Assembly: GCA_020310875.1 (NCBI GenBank)
Contig: CM035406.1
Coordinates: 228,250,012-228,314,011 of the forward strand
Direction: 5' to 3'
Length of the DNA stretch: 64,000 nt
Source: Ceratopteris richardii
Lineage: Eukaryota; Streptophyta; Polypodiopsida; Polypodiales; Pteridaceae
Both the position numbers and the translations under genes were made by a program. How positions within the stretch are numbered: the first letter of the stretch is position 1; each line of letters opens with the position of its first letter. Below the pieces are notes generated by a model. It was not told where the DNA came from, ran no database searches, and worked only from the letters and a program-made list of their open reading frames with translations. Positions 43,635-55,526 of this stretch are shown here, in pieces.

Positions 43635-44844
43635 TGTAAGATGACACGTTGATTTTCCACCTGGAAAAAAAAAAAGATGTGTAGGTAATAATGAAATTTT
43701 ATGTTTAGGATATTTTGATCATGTCTACAAAATTTTGTAGCAATAAGTTTTTACATTCTCTCTCTAGAAAGTTGTCGCATGAAATTTGTATGTTAATTTC
43801 GAGCATGAAGATGAAGGAATCTGAAAAAGTGTTGTATGAGAGAAAGGTAGAGTATTCTTAGTAGAAAAACTTTACCCGGTTGAATTTTTTGTAGTTCTTA
43901 TGTTTTATGTCTCATTTGGTTCCATGAAGATAGGTTAATGAAGAGATTTTTCATGTTTTTTCATCTCTTTCTAGAATTTTCGATTTTGCAGGGTCCAAAA
44001 GTGATATCTAGAAGCAGATTTGGACCTGAGGCGTCTCTAACATTATTGTACACATTTAAGAACTGAATATTTTTGTCTCTCACAAGCTCAAGATGATTCC
44101 TCACCGTTTTTGAGTTACAGGGTTTTGAAAAGTGCCGTTTTCCAACACTTCAAAAAAAAAAAAAAAAGAGAAGCCTTCATTCATTCATCTTATTCATGTT
44201 CGTGGATTTAGAAAACGCACATGGGTATATGGGTTATTTTTGGGGTGATTGACGTGTGTGTGAGTGCGTTGCAGGGATTACCTCTATTTTTGCAGGTACG
44301 ATTCTTGATGGTGGACATGAAAAGTAGATGCATGGGTGGTCCGGAAGTCTTGCATGAGACATGCGAAAAGACGCTATCTTGGAGCATGCAGATTCTAAAA
44401 GTGCGGGTCTAGGAAGGCGTGATTGGTCGTGCGCTGGCGAAAGGCGGAGATCCCAAAAAGACGAAGACTGAGAGATAGAAAAGGATGATGGTCGTACAGT
44501 CATTACGATCGTTTTTCGGCTTCTAGAATTGCGATTGAGATTGAGATGGAGATTGAGATTGAGATTGAGATTGTGATTGTGATTGAGATTGGGATTGACA
44601 TTGTGATTGTGATTGAGATTGGGATTGAGATCAGCTCGGGGGTGGTCCGGTGGATGAGGCTTCACATTGAAGCAATCTGATAGATTTTGTAACGCAGAAC
44701 AGAACTACTTGTAAATCTGCACAGATAATAAAATTCTCTCTCTTCTTGTTCTGCGTATACTCTGTTTACCTTCTTTATATCTTGTGGTGTCGAAACCCAT
44801 TATTCTGTGTGAGATTGTGACTCAAGTTTAGGAGACTTGTTACA
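43635..44844 (+). repeat. LTR 1 of the K array (1210 bp)
   Basis: It begins TGTAAGATGACACGTTG and ends CTTGTTACA just before the primer site, with TGTAA/TTACA ends. It differs from LTR 2 by about 25-30 substitutions by eye (2-3 percent) plus small length changes in repeats, so the array is fairly young. Confidence 0.9.
44537..44640 (+). repeat. GAGATT-type hexamer array in LTR 1
   Basis: Imperfect tandem GAGATT, GTGATT and GGGATT units occur about 200 bp before the LTR end. The same array is at 48657-48765 in LTR 2 and 56920-57015 in the partial LTR 3, with different unit orders and lengths. Confidence 0.92.
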
Positions 44845-44846
44845 AG

Positions 44847-44858
44847 TGGTATCAGAGC
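44847..44858 (+). other. Primer binding site K1 (initiator Met tRNA)
   Basis: TGGTATCAGAGC lies 2 bp after the LTR end, an exact match to the usual plant site. Confidence 0.95.
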
Positions 44859-44879
44859 AGCGTTGGATTCCGGGACAAG

Positions 44880-45175
44880 ATGCAGGCTTTGAAGAAGAAG
44901 ATAGAAGAACAAGAGGAGCTTATCCATAGATTGAATGCAGAATTACATAAAGAAAGATCCAACAAACAAAAAGAGGCTACTGCAAATGTTTTCATGGACC
45001 TCAATGCTGAAGGTGGTAATGGTGCGGGCACATCAAACGCACGTAGAGCTAGACGGCAACGTGAACCTGAAGAGGACGATGATGCAGGTGAATCTGCACT
45101 CAAGCAAGTGTTCAAAAGAGCAAAATTAAATGAATTTGATGGTGAGAAGAAAACTGGAGAGGATCTTGAAGCATT
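44880..45175 (+). pseudogene. K1 gag N-terminal segment
   Basis: It opens [20 protein letters not shown], a coiled-coil-like Lys/Glu-rich start, followed by an acidic stretch and [17 protein letters not shown]. It is the same as in K2 and K3. Only the first part of gag is present in this unit. Confidence 0.85.
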
Positions 45176-47672
45176 TCAAAAAAAGAAAGATGGTTCATAC
45201 AGACTTTGTATTGACTATAGGGGATTGAACAAGAAAACTATTAAGAACAAGTATCCACTGCCATACATAGATGAGCTGCTGAGTCAATTGAGTGGTGCCA
45301 AAGTATTCACTAAAATTGACTTAAGATCGGGATATCATCAAATTAGAGTAAAGTCTGAGGACATACCCAAAACCGCTTTTAGAACATGATATGGTCATTA
45401 CGAGTTCACAGTTTTGCCTTTTGGATTAACAAATCCTCTTGCAATATTTATGTGTTTGATGAATAATGTGTTTCATGAATATCTCGATGAATTTATATTA
45501 GTTTTTCTTTATGATATTTTTGTGTATTCTAAGGATGATGATGAACATGCATTGCATCTCAGGAAGACTTTACAAAAACTAAGAGAGCATAAACTATATG
45601 GTAAGATGAGTAAATGTTTTTTTGCAAAAGGGGAAGTGACTTATTTGGGGAGAGTTGTTTCTAAGGAAGGGATTCATATAGATCCTGAGAAAGTTAAAAG
45701 CATAGTTGACTGGCCTACACCCAAATGTGTGAGGGATGTGAGAAGCTTCCTTGGTTTGGCACAATATGAGAGGGCACACATTAGGGAGTTTTCTCGAATT
45801 GCAAATCCTCTTACAGAATTGACAAACAAAAATACAGAGTAACGATGAGTGTCAAAAGGCGTTTGACGAATTAAAACAGAAAGTTATCAAAAATTGTGTG
45901 TTAAAGATACTTGAGTTAGGGAAGCCTTTTATTGTTGCATGTGATGCTAGTGGAAGCCAAATCGGATGCGTTCTGTCACAAGAAGGGAGGGTAGTGGCTT
46001 ATGAGTCAAGGAAATTAAGGAAACATGAACTAAATTATACAACACATGACATAGAAATGCTTGCAGTTGTTCACGCACTTAAACATTGGAGACACTTATT
46101 GCTATGAGTAAAGTTTGAATTAAGAACAGATCATCAGAGCCTTAAATACATATTTACTCAACCTTTACTTAACAATAGACAAAAACAATGGATCCAATTG
46201 CTAAGTGAATATGATTTTGATATTAAATACTTAGCAGGAAAAGAAAACAAGGTGGCCGATGCTTTGAGTCGTAAACCCCTATGCAGTTCAATTTCTATTT
46301 TATCCTCTGATTTTGATATTGGAAAAGAATTAAAAGAAGATTTATTTTATGCAGCAATCTTGGAATTTTTGGGTATGAATCCAGGTTCTATGTTTCAGGG
46401 AAAATTTCATTTGAGAAATAATGATTTGTATTGTAATTGTCGTTTATGTATTTCTTCAGAATCTGTTTTGAAAGAAAAGATCCTGCATGACTGTCATGAT
46501 GCACCTTTCTCTGCACACCCTGGCTTTTCTAGAACTTATGCAAAAGTGAAAGCTTCATATTACTGGCCACATATGAAATATGATATTAAGAGGTATGTCG
46601 AAGAATGTCTGAAATGTCAACAGGTTAAGAACGAATTTAAAAGGAGTCCTGGCATGTTACAACCATTAGATGTGCCTGATCAAAAATGGGAATCCATCTC
46701 TATGGACTTCATAACAAAGTTGCCTGTGACCAGAAGTGGGCATGATACCATCTTTGTTGTCGTGGACCATCTTACAAAGATGGCACATTTTCTTCCCATG
46801 AGGAAAATTGATACAGCTTTGCATGTTGCTAAACTTTTCATAAAAGAAATTTTTAGGTTACATGGTATACCCAAAAGTATAATTTCTGATAGGGATGCAA
46901 GGTTCACATCTAATTTTTGGAAAGCAACATTTCAATCCATAGGAACAAAATTACGCATGAGTACTGCATTTCATCGTCAAACCGATGGTGAGACCAAGAG
47001 GGTTAACAGGGTGCTTGAGGATATGTTACGCATGTATGTGAATGATAAGCAAAACAATTGGACTGAATATTTGCCCTTGGTTATGCATATAATAGTGCAT
47101 GGTATTCCTCTATTAAGATGACACCTTTTGAAGCAATGTATGGTTATAATTGCTTGCTACCGCATTCACTTTTTAATTCACAGAATCAGGTTGAAATATC
47201 CAAACAGATGCTTGAAAACATGGATTTGGAGCTAAATAATGTAAGGAAAAACATGAAAGATGCACAGAAACGTAAGAAATTATATCATGATCTCAAAAAG
47301 AGGCCCTTGGAATTTATAACAAATGATTTTGTTTTTTTGAAAGTGAGTCCTTCTAAATCAAATCTGGTTTTAGGCAAAGATCGTCGATTGTCTCCTCGTT
47401 ATGCTGGTCCTTTCAAAATCTTAAAGAAAATTGGTTCTGTTGCATATTTACTTGACCTACCTAATACTTTGAAAATTCATCCAGTCTTCCATGTTGGATT
47501 ACTTAAAAAGTATGTTCCTAATGCTGACCATGTTTTGCAAGACAAATCTAAGTTGAAGGAAGATGCCGCTTTTGAACTTGAACCAGAAGTTATATTGGAT
47601 AGGAGAGTTAGACATCTTAGGAATACTGAAATAGTGGAAATTTTAGTAAAGTGGTTTGTATATCCTATTTAA
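45176..47672 (+). pseudogene. K1 RT-RNase H-integrase-chromodomain region
   Basis: The RT has [38 protein letters not shown] and [11 protein letters not shown]. RNase H has [20 protein letters not shown]. Integrase has the zinc region HDAPFSAHPGF...CLKCQQVK, and the core starts ISMDFITKLPVTRSGHDTIF, with IISDRDARFTSNFW. The C-terminal part has LSPRYAGPFKILKKIGSVAY, HPVFHVGLLKKYV and the chromodomain EVILDRRVRHLRN...ILVKWF. It is a fossil with several breaks. Confidence 0.9.
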
Positions 47673-47746
47673 GATTCAACATGGGTTGGTTTAGATGAGT
47701 TTATGGAACATTATCCTTCTTCCCAACTCTGAGGACAGAGTTCTTT

Positions 47747-47760
47747 AAAGAGGGGGAGAA
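47747..47760 (+). other. Polypurine tract between K1 and LTR 2
   Basis: AAAGAGGGGGAGAAT stands directly before TGTAAGATGCC. Confidence 0.9.
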
Positions 47761-47761
47761 T

Positions 47762-48974
47762 TGTAAGATGCCACGTTGATTTTCCACCTGGAAAAAAAAA
47801 AAAGATGTGTAGGTAATAATGAAATTTTATGTTTAGGATATTTTGATCATGTCTGCAAAATTTTGTAGCAATAAGTTTTTACATTCTCTCTCTAGAAAGT
47901 TGTCGCATGAAATTTGTATGTTAATTTTGAGCATGAAGATGAAGGAATCTGAAAAAGTGTTGTATGAGAGAAAGGTAGAGTATTCTTAGTAGAAAAACTT
48001 TACCTGATTGAATTTTTTGTAGTTCCTATGTTTTATGTCTAATTTGGTTCCATGAAGATAGGTTAATGAAGAGATTTTTCATGTTTTTTCATCTCTTTCT
48101 AGAATTCTCGATTTTGCAGGGCCCAAAAGTGATATCTGTAAACAGATTTGGACCTGAGACGTCTCTAACATTATTGTACAAATTTAAGAACTTAATATTT
48201 TTGTCTCTCACAAGCTCAAGCTGATTCCTCACTGTTTTTGAGTTACAGGGTTTTGAAAAGTGCCGTTTTCCAACACTCAAAAAAAAAAAAAAAAGATGCC
48301 TTCATTCATTCATCTTATTCATGTTCGCGGATTTAGAAAACGCACATGGGTATATGGGTTATTTTTGGGTGATTGACGTGTGTGTGAGTGCGTTGGAGGG
48401 ATTACCTCTATTTTTGCAGGTACGATTCTTGATGGTGGACATGAAAAGTAGATGCATGGGTGGTCCGGAAGTCTTGCATGAGACATGCGAAAAGACGCTA
48501 TCTTGGAGCATGGAGATTCTAAAAGTGCGGGTCTAGGAAGGCGTGATTGGTCGTGCGCTGGCGAAAGGCGGAGATCCCAAAAAGACGAAGACTGAGAGAT
48601 AGAAAAGGATGATGGTCGTACAGTCATTACGATCATTTTTCGGCTTCTGGAATTGCGATTGAGATTGACATTGAGATTGAGATTGAGATTGTGATTGTGA
48701 TTGTGATTGTGATTGAGATTGGGATTGAGATTGTGATTGTGATTGAGATTGGGATTGAGATCAGGTCGGGGGTGGTCGGGTGGATGAGGCTTCACATTGA
48801 AGCAATCTGATAGATTTTGTAACGCAGATCAGAACTACTTGTAAATCTGCACAGATAATAAAATTCTCTCTCTTCTTGTTCTGCGTATACTCTGTTTGCC
48901 TTCTTTATATCTTGTGGTGTCGAAACCCATTATTCTGTGTGAGATTGTGACTCAAGTTTAGGAGACTCTTTACA
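47762..48974 (+). repeat. LTR 2 of the K array (1213 bp), shared by K1 and K2
   Basis: It runs from TGTAAGATGCCACGTTG to CTCTTTACA. It follows the polypurine tract of K1 and precedes the primer site of K2, so it acts as the 3' LTR of one unit and the 5' LTR of the next. Confidence 0.92.
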
Positions 48975-48976
48975 AG

Positions 48977-48988
48977 TGGTATCAGAGC
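48977..48988 (+). other. Primer binding site K2 (initiator Met tRNA)
   Basis: TGGTATCAGAGC, an exact match, lies 2 bp after LTR 2. Confidence 0.95.
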
Positions 48989-49009
48989 AGAGTTGGATTC
49001 CGGGACAAG

Positions 49010-50200
49010 ATGAAGGCTTTGAAGAAGAAGATAGAAGAACAGGAGGAGCTTATCCGTAGATTGAATGCAGAATTACATAAAGAAAGATCCAACAAACAAA
49101 AAGAGGCTACTGCAAATGCTTTCATGGACCTCAATGTTGAAGGTGGTAATGGTGCGGGCACATCAAACACACATAGAGCTAGACGGCAACGTGAACGTGA
49201 AGAGGACGATGATGCAGGTGAATCTGCACTCAAGCAAGTGTTCAAAAGAGAAAAATTAAATGAATTTGATGGTGAGAAGAAAACTGGAGAGGATCTTGAA
49301 GCATGGATTGAGGAACTTGAAGATTTCTTTGACCTGCGCGTATTTAGTGAGGAATCAAAAGCAAAGGTGGCAATTCTGCATCTGCGAGGAGTCGCAAAAC
49401 TGTGGTGGAAATCTTATAACAGACAAGAACACGTGAAGGTCCGATCCTCTGGAAAGAATTTCGAGAGCAAGCAGAGAATCGTTATTGTTCTCCACATTAT
49501 CGGATGGAAAAGAAAATGGAATTCTACTCTTTCAAGCAACATGAGGATGATATATATAACTTGTCTGTTGAAGAATATAAGGAGAAATTTTTGCATTTAC
49601 ATAAGTATGCACTAGAAGTTTCTGGAGATGCGCTGAAAAGCAAGTTTATTGAGGGTTTGCGGGAAGAGCTTCGCTATCAAGTAAAGGGGTCCGGATGTGT
49701 AGATTTTCTTGATGCGGTTGCAAAAGCAGAAAACTTTGAGAAGATGGAGAAGTTTACCACGAAAAAGGCATTCAAATCAAGGTTTATCTCAACAGGACAT
49801 CGACCCCCAAGACCTATTTCAATAAATCAAAATGGACAGAGATCGACTAACTCTATTAACAGTCAAGGAGGAAGACCAAAGCCGAAGCAAACGGATACAC
49901 CTAAGAAGCAAGAAGTTATGCACTGGCAACGTGATTCTGATTTCCTGGAGCGGGCTAAGAGGATGGGACTTTGTTTTCGATGTGGAGAACAAGGAAATCG
50001 CACTTTTGAATGTCCAAACAAGGCCATCAACCGTTCTATGCAAGCGATTGCTTTCGATGTGGAGAACAAGGACATCGCACTTTTGAATGTCCAAACAAGG
50101 CCATCAACCGTTCTATGCAAGCAAAGATAGCTCATCTACAAGAAGAAAACATGACAATTGAGGAAGCGGATGATTAAGGTAAGTGTTCTAGCCCTAGACT
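49010..50200 (+). pseudogene. K2 gag region with zinc knuckle
   Basis: The N-terminal part ([20 protein letters not shown]) leads to a retrotransposon gag core, AWIEELEDFFDLRVFSEESK and AILHLRGVAKLWWKS. Further on come LSVEEYKEKFLHLHKYALEV and FIEGLREELRYQVKGSG. The CCHC zinc knuckle is CFRCGEQGNRTFECPNK near 49970-50020, and its coding segment is repeated in tandem, as in K3. It is a fossil. Confidence 0.88.
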
Positions 50201-50238
50201 TGAATGCATGAAAACTTCTTCTCATTTTTAGGGCATCG

Positions 50239-52235
50239 GTGATTAGGATTATGGGGGACATATCCTCACGTAAGGTTAGTTTCTTGATTGATTTGGGTAG
50301 TACAAATTGTTTCCTTTCACTTAAGATGGCAGAAGCTTTAGGGTTGCATATTGAGATGCATACTGAAAGACCTGTAGAGATGGCTAATGGTAGGATACAC
50401 TATACTCAAGGCTGCATTGAGAATCTTGATTTTATGTTAGGAGAACATAAGTTTTTGGGTACCTTCCATGTAATTGAAATGAGAGAATGTGATGTAATCA
50501 TTGGAATGGACTGGTTAGTTCATAACAGTGTCGTGATTGATTGTGAAAGCGGGATCCTTACTTTGAAAATAGAAGGGAAGGAACATCGTCTTGCAGGCAA
50601 GTGTAATTCAAGTTTTTCTCCTATTTCTGCAATAAAGTTGATTAGGGGTATTCGACAGGGTTGTGAGACATATTTGGTTTATGTGCATGACCTTCAGGAG
50701 AAGAAGAAAGAAGAGGAAATACCGGAATATGTTAAAAAACTTTTAGATGAGTACGCAGATGTATTTCCTGATGATCTATCGGGCATGCCTCCTCCTAGGA
50801 AAATTGACCATGCTATAGACCTTTATCCAGGAAGTGAGCCTTATTCTAGAGCACCTTATAGGTTCAATATTGATGAATTGAAAGAGTTGAAGCTCCAATT
50901 GGATGATCTATTGAAGAAGGAGTTGATAAGACCTAGTGTTTCACCTTGGGGAGCACCTGTTTTGTTTCAAAAAAAGAAAGATGGTTCATACAGACTTTGT
51001 ATTGACTATAGGGGATTGAACAAGAAAACCATTAAGAACAAGTATCCACTGCCATACATAGATGAACTGGTGAGTCAATTGAGTGGTGCCACAGTATTCA
51101 CTAAAATTGACTTAAGATCAGGATATCATCAAATTAGAGTAAAGTCTGAGGACATACCCAAAACCGCTTTTAGAACACGATATGGTCATTACAAGTTCAC
51201 AGTTTTGCCTTTTGGATTAACAAATGCTCTTGCAACATTTTTGTGTTTGATGAATAATGTGTTTCATGAATATCTCGATGAATTTATATTAGTTTCTCTT
51301 GACGATATTTTTGTGTATTCTAAGGATGATGATGAACATGCATTGCATCTCAGGAAGACTTTACAAAAACTAAGAGAGCATAAACTATATGGTAAGATGA
51401 GTAAATGTTTTTTTGCAAAAGGGGAAGTGACTTATTTGGGGAGAGTTGTTTCTAAGGAAGGGATTCATATAGATCCTAAGAAAGTTAAAAGCATAGTTGA
51501 CTGGCCTACACCCAAATGTGTGAGGGATGTGAGAAGCTTCCTAGGTTTGGGACAATATGAGAGGGCACACATTAGGGAGTTTTCTCGAATTGAAAATCCT
51601 CTTACATAATTGACAAAGAAAAATAGAGAGTTCACATGGAACAATGAGTGTCAAAAGGCGTTTGACGAATTAAAACAGAAAGTTATCGAAAATTGTGTGC
51701 TAAAGATACCTGAGTTAGGGAAGCCTTTTATTGTTGCATGTGATGCTAATGGAAGCCAAATCGGATGCGTTTTTTCACAAGAAGGGAGGGTAGTGGCTTA
51801 TGAGTCAAGGAAATTAAGGAAACATGAACTAAATTATACAACACATGACTTAGAAATGCTTGCAGTTGTTCACGCACTTAAACATTGGAGACACTTATTG
51901 CTAGGAGTAAAGTTTGAATTAAGAACAGATCATCCGAGCCTTAAATACATATTTACTCAACCTTTACCTAACAATAGACAAAAACGATGGATCCAATTGC
52001 TAAGTGAATATGATTTTGATATTAAATACTAAGCAGGAAAAGAAAACAAGGTGGCCGATGCTTTGAATCGTAAACCCCTATGCAGTTCAATTTCTATTTT
52101 ATCCTCTGATTTTGATATTGGAAAAGAATTAAAAGAAGATTTATTTTATGCAGCAATCTTGGAATTTTTGGGTATGAATCCAGGTTCTATGTTTCAAGGA
52201 AAATTTCATTTGAGAAATAATGATTTGTATTGTAA
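50239..52235 (+). pseudogene. K2 protease-RT-RNase H region and integrase start
   Basis: The protease block is [20 protein letters not shown] and [14 protein letters not shown]. The linker [20 protein letters not shown] leads to the RT, with [40 protein letters not shown] and [13 protein letters not shown]. RNase H has [17 protein letters not shown] and ELRTDHPSLKYIF. The segment ends at the insertion point of element L. It is a fossil with a few breaks. Confidence 0.92.
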
Positions 52236-52240
52236 TTCTC

Positions 52241-52736
52241 TATTGTCAGGATCTTGCTCACACTCAAACAGAGGTTACGAACGCAGAAAAACACACCCAA
52301 GAATAAACGCAACAAGAGACGAGAAAGTACGCAGATTGGGTGCAATCTCCCCTCATGCACTTTGTTTCGACAGTCCACAGAGTGCATGTATTTATAGGAC
52401 TTTTGATTACGTCGAAAATAGTGGTTACATGAGGGCGGCTTTGAAAAGCAGGCGTGAAACTAAAAGTTGGTAACTTTTACAGAAAGCCATTACTTTGAAT
52501 AATAGAAATTGCGGTTTACAACGACCCTTATTCTAACCATTACTTTTCTAACAATAGAACCTTCTACGCAGGTTTATTTACAAGCTAAATAATAATTATT
52601 CGGATTATTGATGTCCGCCCTTTCACGCCTTGCACGCTCCTCACGAACCTTCAGCTGCTATATAAAAACATCAAAAACATATTAATACAGTAATAATTTA
52701 ACATTTTAACAATGCCTTGTTCAATAATATACAACA
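52241..52736 (-). repeat. 3' LTR of element L (496 bp)
   Basis: It matches 55031-55526 over its full length. The plus-strand ends are T(A/G)TTGTCAGG and ATATACAACA. It contains AGGACTTTTGATTACGTCGA and a TATTTATAGG-type tract. Confidence 0.93.
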
Positions 52737-52836
52737 TGCCTCTCAGTTGACAAGCAACTGACCTCAGTTGATAAAATAATTCAACACTCTAACAATTATA
52801 ATGCAGTGTTCAACATATTCCATATTATTGTTACAA

Positions 52837-52985
52837 TCCAACAATGCATTGGCCAACATATTTTATGTTACAATCCAACAATGCATTGGCTATTCCATAT
52901 TTCAATCCAACAATGCATTGGCTATTCGATATTTCAATCCAACAATGCATTGGCTATTCCATATTTCAATCCAACAATGCATTGT
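52837..52985. repeat. 32-bp tandem repeat in element L
   Basis: About five units of an AATCCAACAATGCATTGGCT plus TATTCCATATTTC block run in tandem. All three forward frames are open across it, a by-product of the repeat rather than coding. Confidence 0.92.
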
Positions 52986-53944
52986 TCAACATATTCCATA
53001 AGGTAGAACATGCCCCTCAGTTGAACAAGCAACTGACCTCAGTTGAAAAATAATAAACATGGATGGCCAGTCACATGTTTCATCACTGAATAAAGAAAAT
53101 AGGCATGTGCCATGTAAAAATACATGCATGGAAATGTTCATGGAGCTGTTACATTAATGTGTTGGGGTATGATATACAGGATTTAAGTCAAAATGTAATC
53201 CAAAAGTGATGACAAAAAATGAATATCTGGATATGATAAAATAATAATTAACTTTCTAATCATGAATTTATACTTGAATGCATGTGCATATGAATTTTGT
53301 AAAAATTTCGGCAGCATAACGGCGTGATTTTGAAAACCGGAAAATTTCCGACAAACAATTTCCATGATACATAAAGAGACCAAAAGGGGATTACACACCC
53401 TGACATATGTATTTTTTTTCTCCTCGCTAACCTGCAATAAAATACATACCTGTCCCTGCAATAAGAATTCATGTACCATACAAGAAAAACCATGTTTAAA
53501 CGATGCGTATATTCCATGTACGAGGCAAAACATGCATGTCCAAAATGTAAGTGGATGCAAAAAGAAGACAACTATGCATATAAATTGACAAGAAACGTAT
53601 CTGGATGGTTACAAAGTAATTTTCCGATGTGTGCAGGTGCTGAAGATGATCCACCCCTTTATCATAATAGCATGACAATATCCCTTCAGGAATCGAGGCT
53701 TCGAAAAGATGATTTAAAAAAAAAAAAAAAGTTTGTTTGATGATGAATGGGTAAAGTCCAAATTCTTTTGATCTTGGAAGAGAAGCTCAAAAGATATGTT
53801 ATAGCCACTCTATAAAGAGATCGGAGATATCTTTCCATAGCAGTAAAACAAAATCTCAAAAATTAAAGGTAATATGCTCCTATAGACTAAATTCAATATG
53901 TAAATACATCACAATTATCAAACATGTAAGGTAAACTGTAAAGG
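52986..53944 (-). other. Element L interior, no coding sequence recognised
   Basis: This is AT-rich sequence between the gag segment and the 32-bp repeat. The blocks CCCTCAGTTGAACAAGCAAC (53013) and CCTCTCAGTTGACAAGCAAC (52739) are direct repeats bracketing the tandem array. No pol motif is seen. Confidence 0.5.
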
Positions 53945-54280
53945 TAAGAATGAATCTTTAAACTCTTCTTGAAAAGCCTTCCAGGTGCGTGGACAATCTG
54001 CACGACGAGAAAGATCATTCCACCATAACTGCGCTCGTCCTACCAAATAATTGGTGGCAAACTCAATTTTCTTATTTTCTGAATATAACCCATCTGAAAA
54101 GAAATCGTTGAATAGGGATAGCTATGATAAGACAAAGCGGCCATCTTTTTGTCCGTCGAATTGAAGCATAGCATAACGTCCATGTATGGCTTGTTGAAGT
54201 GCTTGAAGTTCTTGGTTCATAATCTCTAACTCTTGTTCGGATGAAACTCCAGGTAAAGGTGAATTACTGTAATCCGCCAT
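53945..54280 (-). pseudogene. Gag segment of element L
   Basis: On the minus strand it starts MADYSNSPLPGVSSEQELEI, then LQALQQAIHGRYAMLQFDGQ. The retrotransposon gag core follows, with LVGRAQLWWNDLSRRADCPR and TWKAFQEEFKDSF; the A..WW..L and W..F...F pattern is typical of Ty3/gypsy-type gag. It differs from K gag, so L is not simply a deleted K. It is a fossil. Confidence 0.75.
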
Positions 54281-54544
54281 GGTGCTCTTGGATCCTTGCT
54301 CTCAACCTTGCTTGGTATCTTGAACATTCACTCAAGTGCCACCCAATGATTTTGAAGGAATTCACACTTCCAAGCTACCTCATTGGAAAGTTCGTTCCGA
54401 AAGCTTTCCAACGGTATATTACACGCCTCAATCCGACCTACGGATTGAAAGTTACACTTAATTCTTTGTTGGGTCCATCCTTGAAATCGCCGCGAGCGCC
54501 TTGCACAAGTACCAAAGAAAGAGAACTTGAATAACAACTCCAAG

Positions 54545-54690
54545 AGATGGTGGAGTGATCAAAGTACTTCCCTTGAAAGTAGGAGGTTGTGGGTTCAAAT
54601 CCTCCTACCTTAGGGACTCTAAACCTCTCTATTACCACTCAAAAATTAAAACTGCCTCGCGCATAGCCAACGGGCGCCAAGGGAGCCTTG
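54545..54690 (+). repeat. Short tRNA-related repeat, copy 2
   Basis: GTGGGTTCAAATCC (54590) is a good Pol III box B, flanked by the inverted pair TAGGAGG and CCTCCTA. A box A-like TGGTGGAGTGATCAAAG lies 40 bp before it. The trailing block CCTCGCGCATAGCCAACGG at 54655 recurs at 19019. No full tRNA cloverleaf can be drawn. Confidence 0.4.
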
Positions 54691-54734
54691 GGTGCCAATG
54701 TTGCCAATGTATTGCCTAAGTTCTTTGGAGTAAG

Positions 54735-54980
54735 CCGAAGGTGAAAATGTAGGTGAAAATGTAGGTGAAAATGTAGGTTCTGGTTCTGGATCAAAATCAG
54801 AAACAGAAACCAAAAACGTAGGTGAAAATGTAGGTGAAAACATAGGTGAAAACGTAGGTTCTGGTTCTGGATCAGAAACAGAAACCGAAACTGAAACTGA
54901 AACTGAAACAAGAAACGAAGACGGAATCGGAATCGGAATCGGAATCGGAATCGGAATCGGAATCGGAATCGGAATCGAAA
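54735..54980. repeat. 12-bp and 6-bp tandem repeat arrays next to the L primer site
   Basis: Tandem units of GTAGGTGAAAAT are followed by GAAACT units and then about nine GGAATC units. All periods are multiples of six. The Asp-Ser and Phe-Ser strings in minus-strand frames arise from these arrays. Confidence 0.95.
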
Positions 54981-55017
54981 TCGCGAACAGAGAACCCTCT
55001 GTATTGATGCGTGTAGA

Positions 55018-55029
55018 GCTCTGATACCA
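55018..55029 (-). other. Primer binding site of element L (initiator Met tRNA)
   Basis: The minus strand reads TGGTATCAGAGC, exact, 1 bp from the LTR end. This makes 55031-55526 the 5' LTR. Confidence 0.93.
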
Positions 55030-55030
55030 C

Positions 55031-55526
55031 TGTTGTCAGGATCTTGCTCACGCTCAAACAGAGGTTACGAACGCAGAAAAACACACCCAAGAATAAACGC
55101 AACAAGAGACGAGAAAGTACGCAGATTGGGTGCAATCTCCCCCCATGCACTCTGTTTCGATAGTCCACAGAGTGCATGTATTTATAGGACTTTTGATTAC
55201 GTCGAAAATAGTGGTTACATGAGGGCGGCTTCGAAAAGTAGGCGTGAAACTAAAAGTTGGTAACTTTTACAGAAAGCCATTACTTTGAATAATAGAAACT
55301 GCGCTCTACAACGACCCTTATTCTAACCATTACTTTTCTAACAATAGAACCTTCTACGCACGTTTATTTACAAGCTAAATAATAATTATTCAGATTATTG
55401 ATGTCCGCCCTTTCACGCCTTGCACGCTCCTCACGAACCTTCAGCTGCTATATAAAAACATCAAAAACATATTAATACAGTAATAATTTAACATTTTAAC
55501 AATGCCTTGTTCAATAATATACAACA
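55031..55526 (-). repeat. 5' LTR of element L (496 bp)
   Basis: The plus strand reads TGTTGTCAGGATCTTGC to ATATACAACA, with TGTTGT/ACAACA inverted ends. It is equal in length to the other LTR. Confidence 0.93.

Larger units (their letters stand above)
52241..55526 (-). mobile_element. Gag-only LTR element L nested in K2, minus strand (3286 bp)
   Basis: It has two 496-bp LTRs, a 5-bp duplication and an initiator-Met primer site on the minus strand next to the right LTR. A gag-like segment (53945-54280) is present but no protease, RT or integrase. This is the layout of TR-GAG-type non-autonomous elements, which depend on proteins of other elements. The LTRs differ at about 13 of 496 positions by eye, so insertion is fairly recent and necessarily later than K2. 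Its gag has about one or two breaks. Confidence 0.88.

Noticed and set aside
44234-44665. Asn-Leu/Asn-His-rich minus-strand ORFs within the K LTRs (also 48319-48795 and 56710-57045)
   Set aside because: They are antisense translations of the hexamer arrays inside the LTRs and are present in each LTR copy.
52837-52985. Possible CRISPR-like array of regularly spaced repeats
   Set aside because: The units are contiguous with no unique spacers, and the context is a plant LTR element. No CRISPR-associated genes are present anywhere in the window.
52801-53053. Three overlapping plus-strand ORFs of 66-69 aa
   Set aside because: They arise from a 32-bp tandem repeat read in three frames, as 32 is not divisible by three. 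The same peptide pieces recur in each.
54639-55177. Asp-Ser and Phe-Leu-rich minus-strand ORFs
   Set aside because: They are direct translations of the GGAATC, GAAACT and GTAGGTGAAAAT repeat arrays and run into the LTR of element L.
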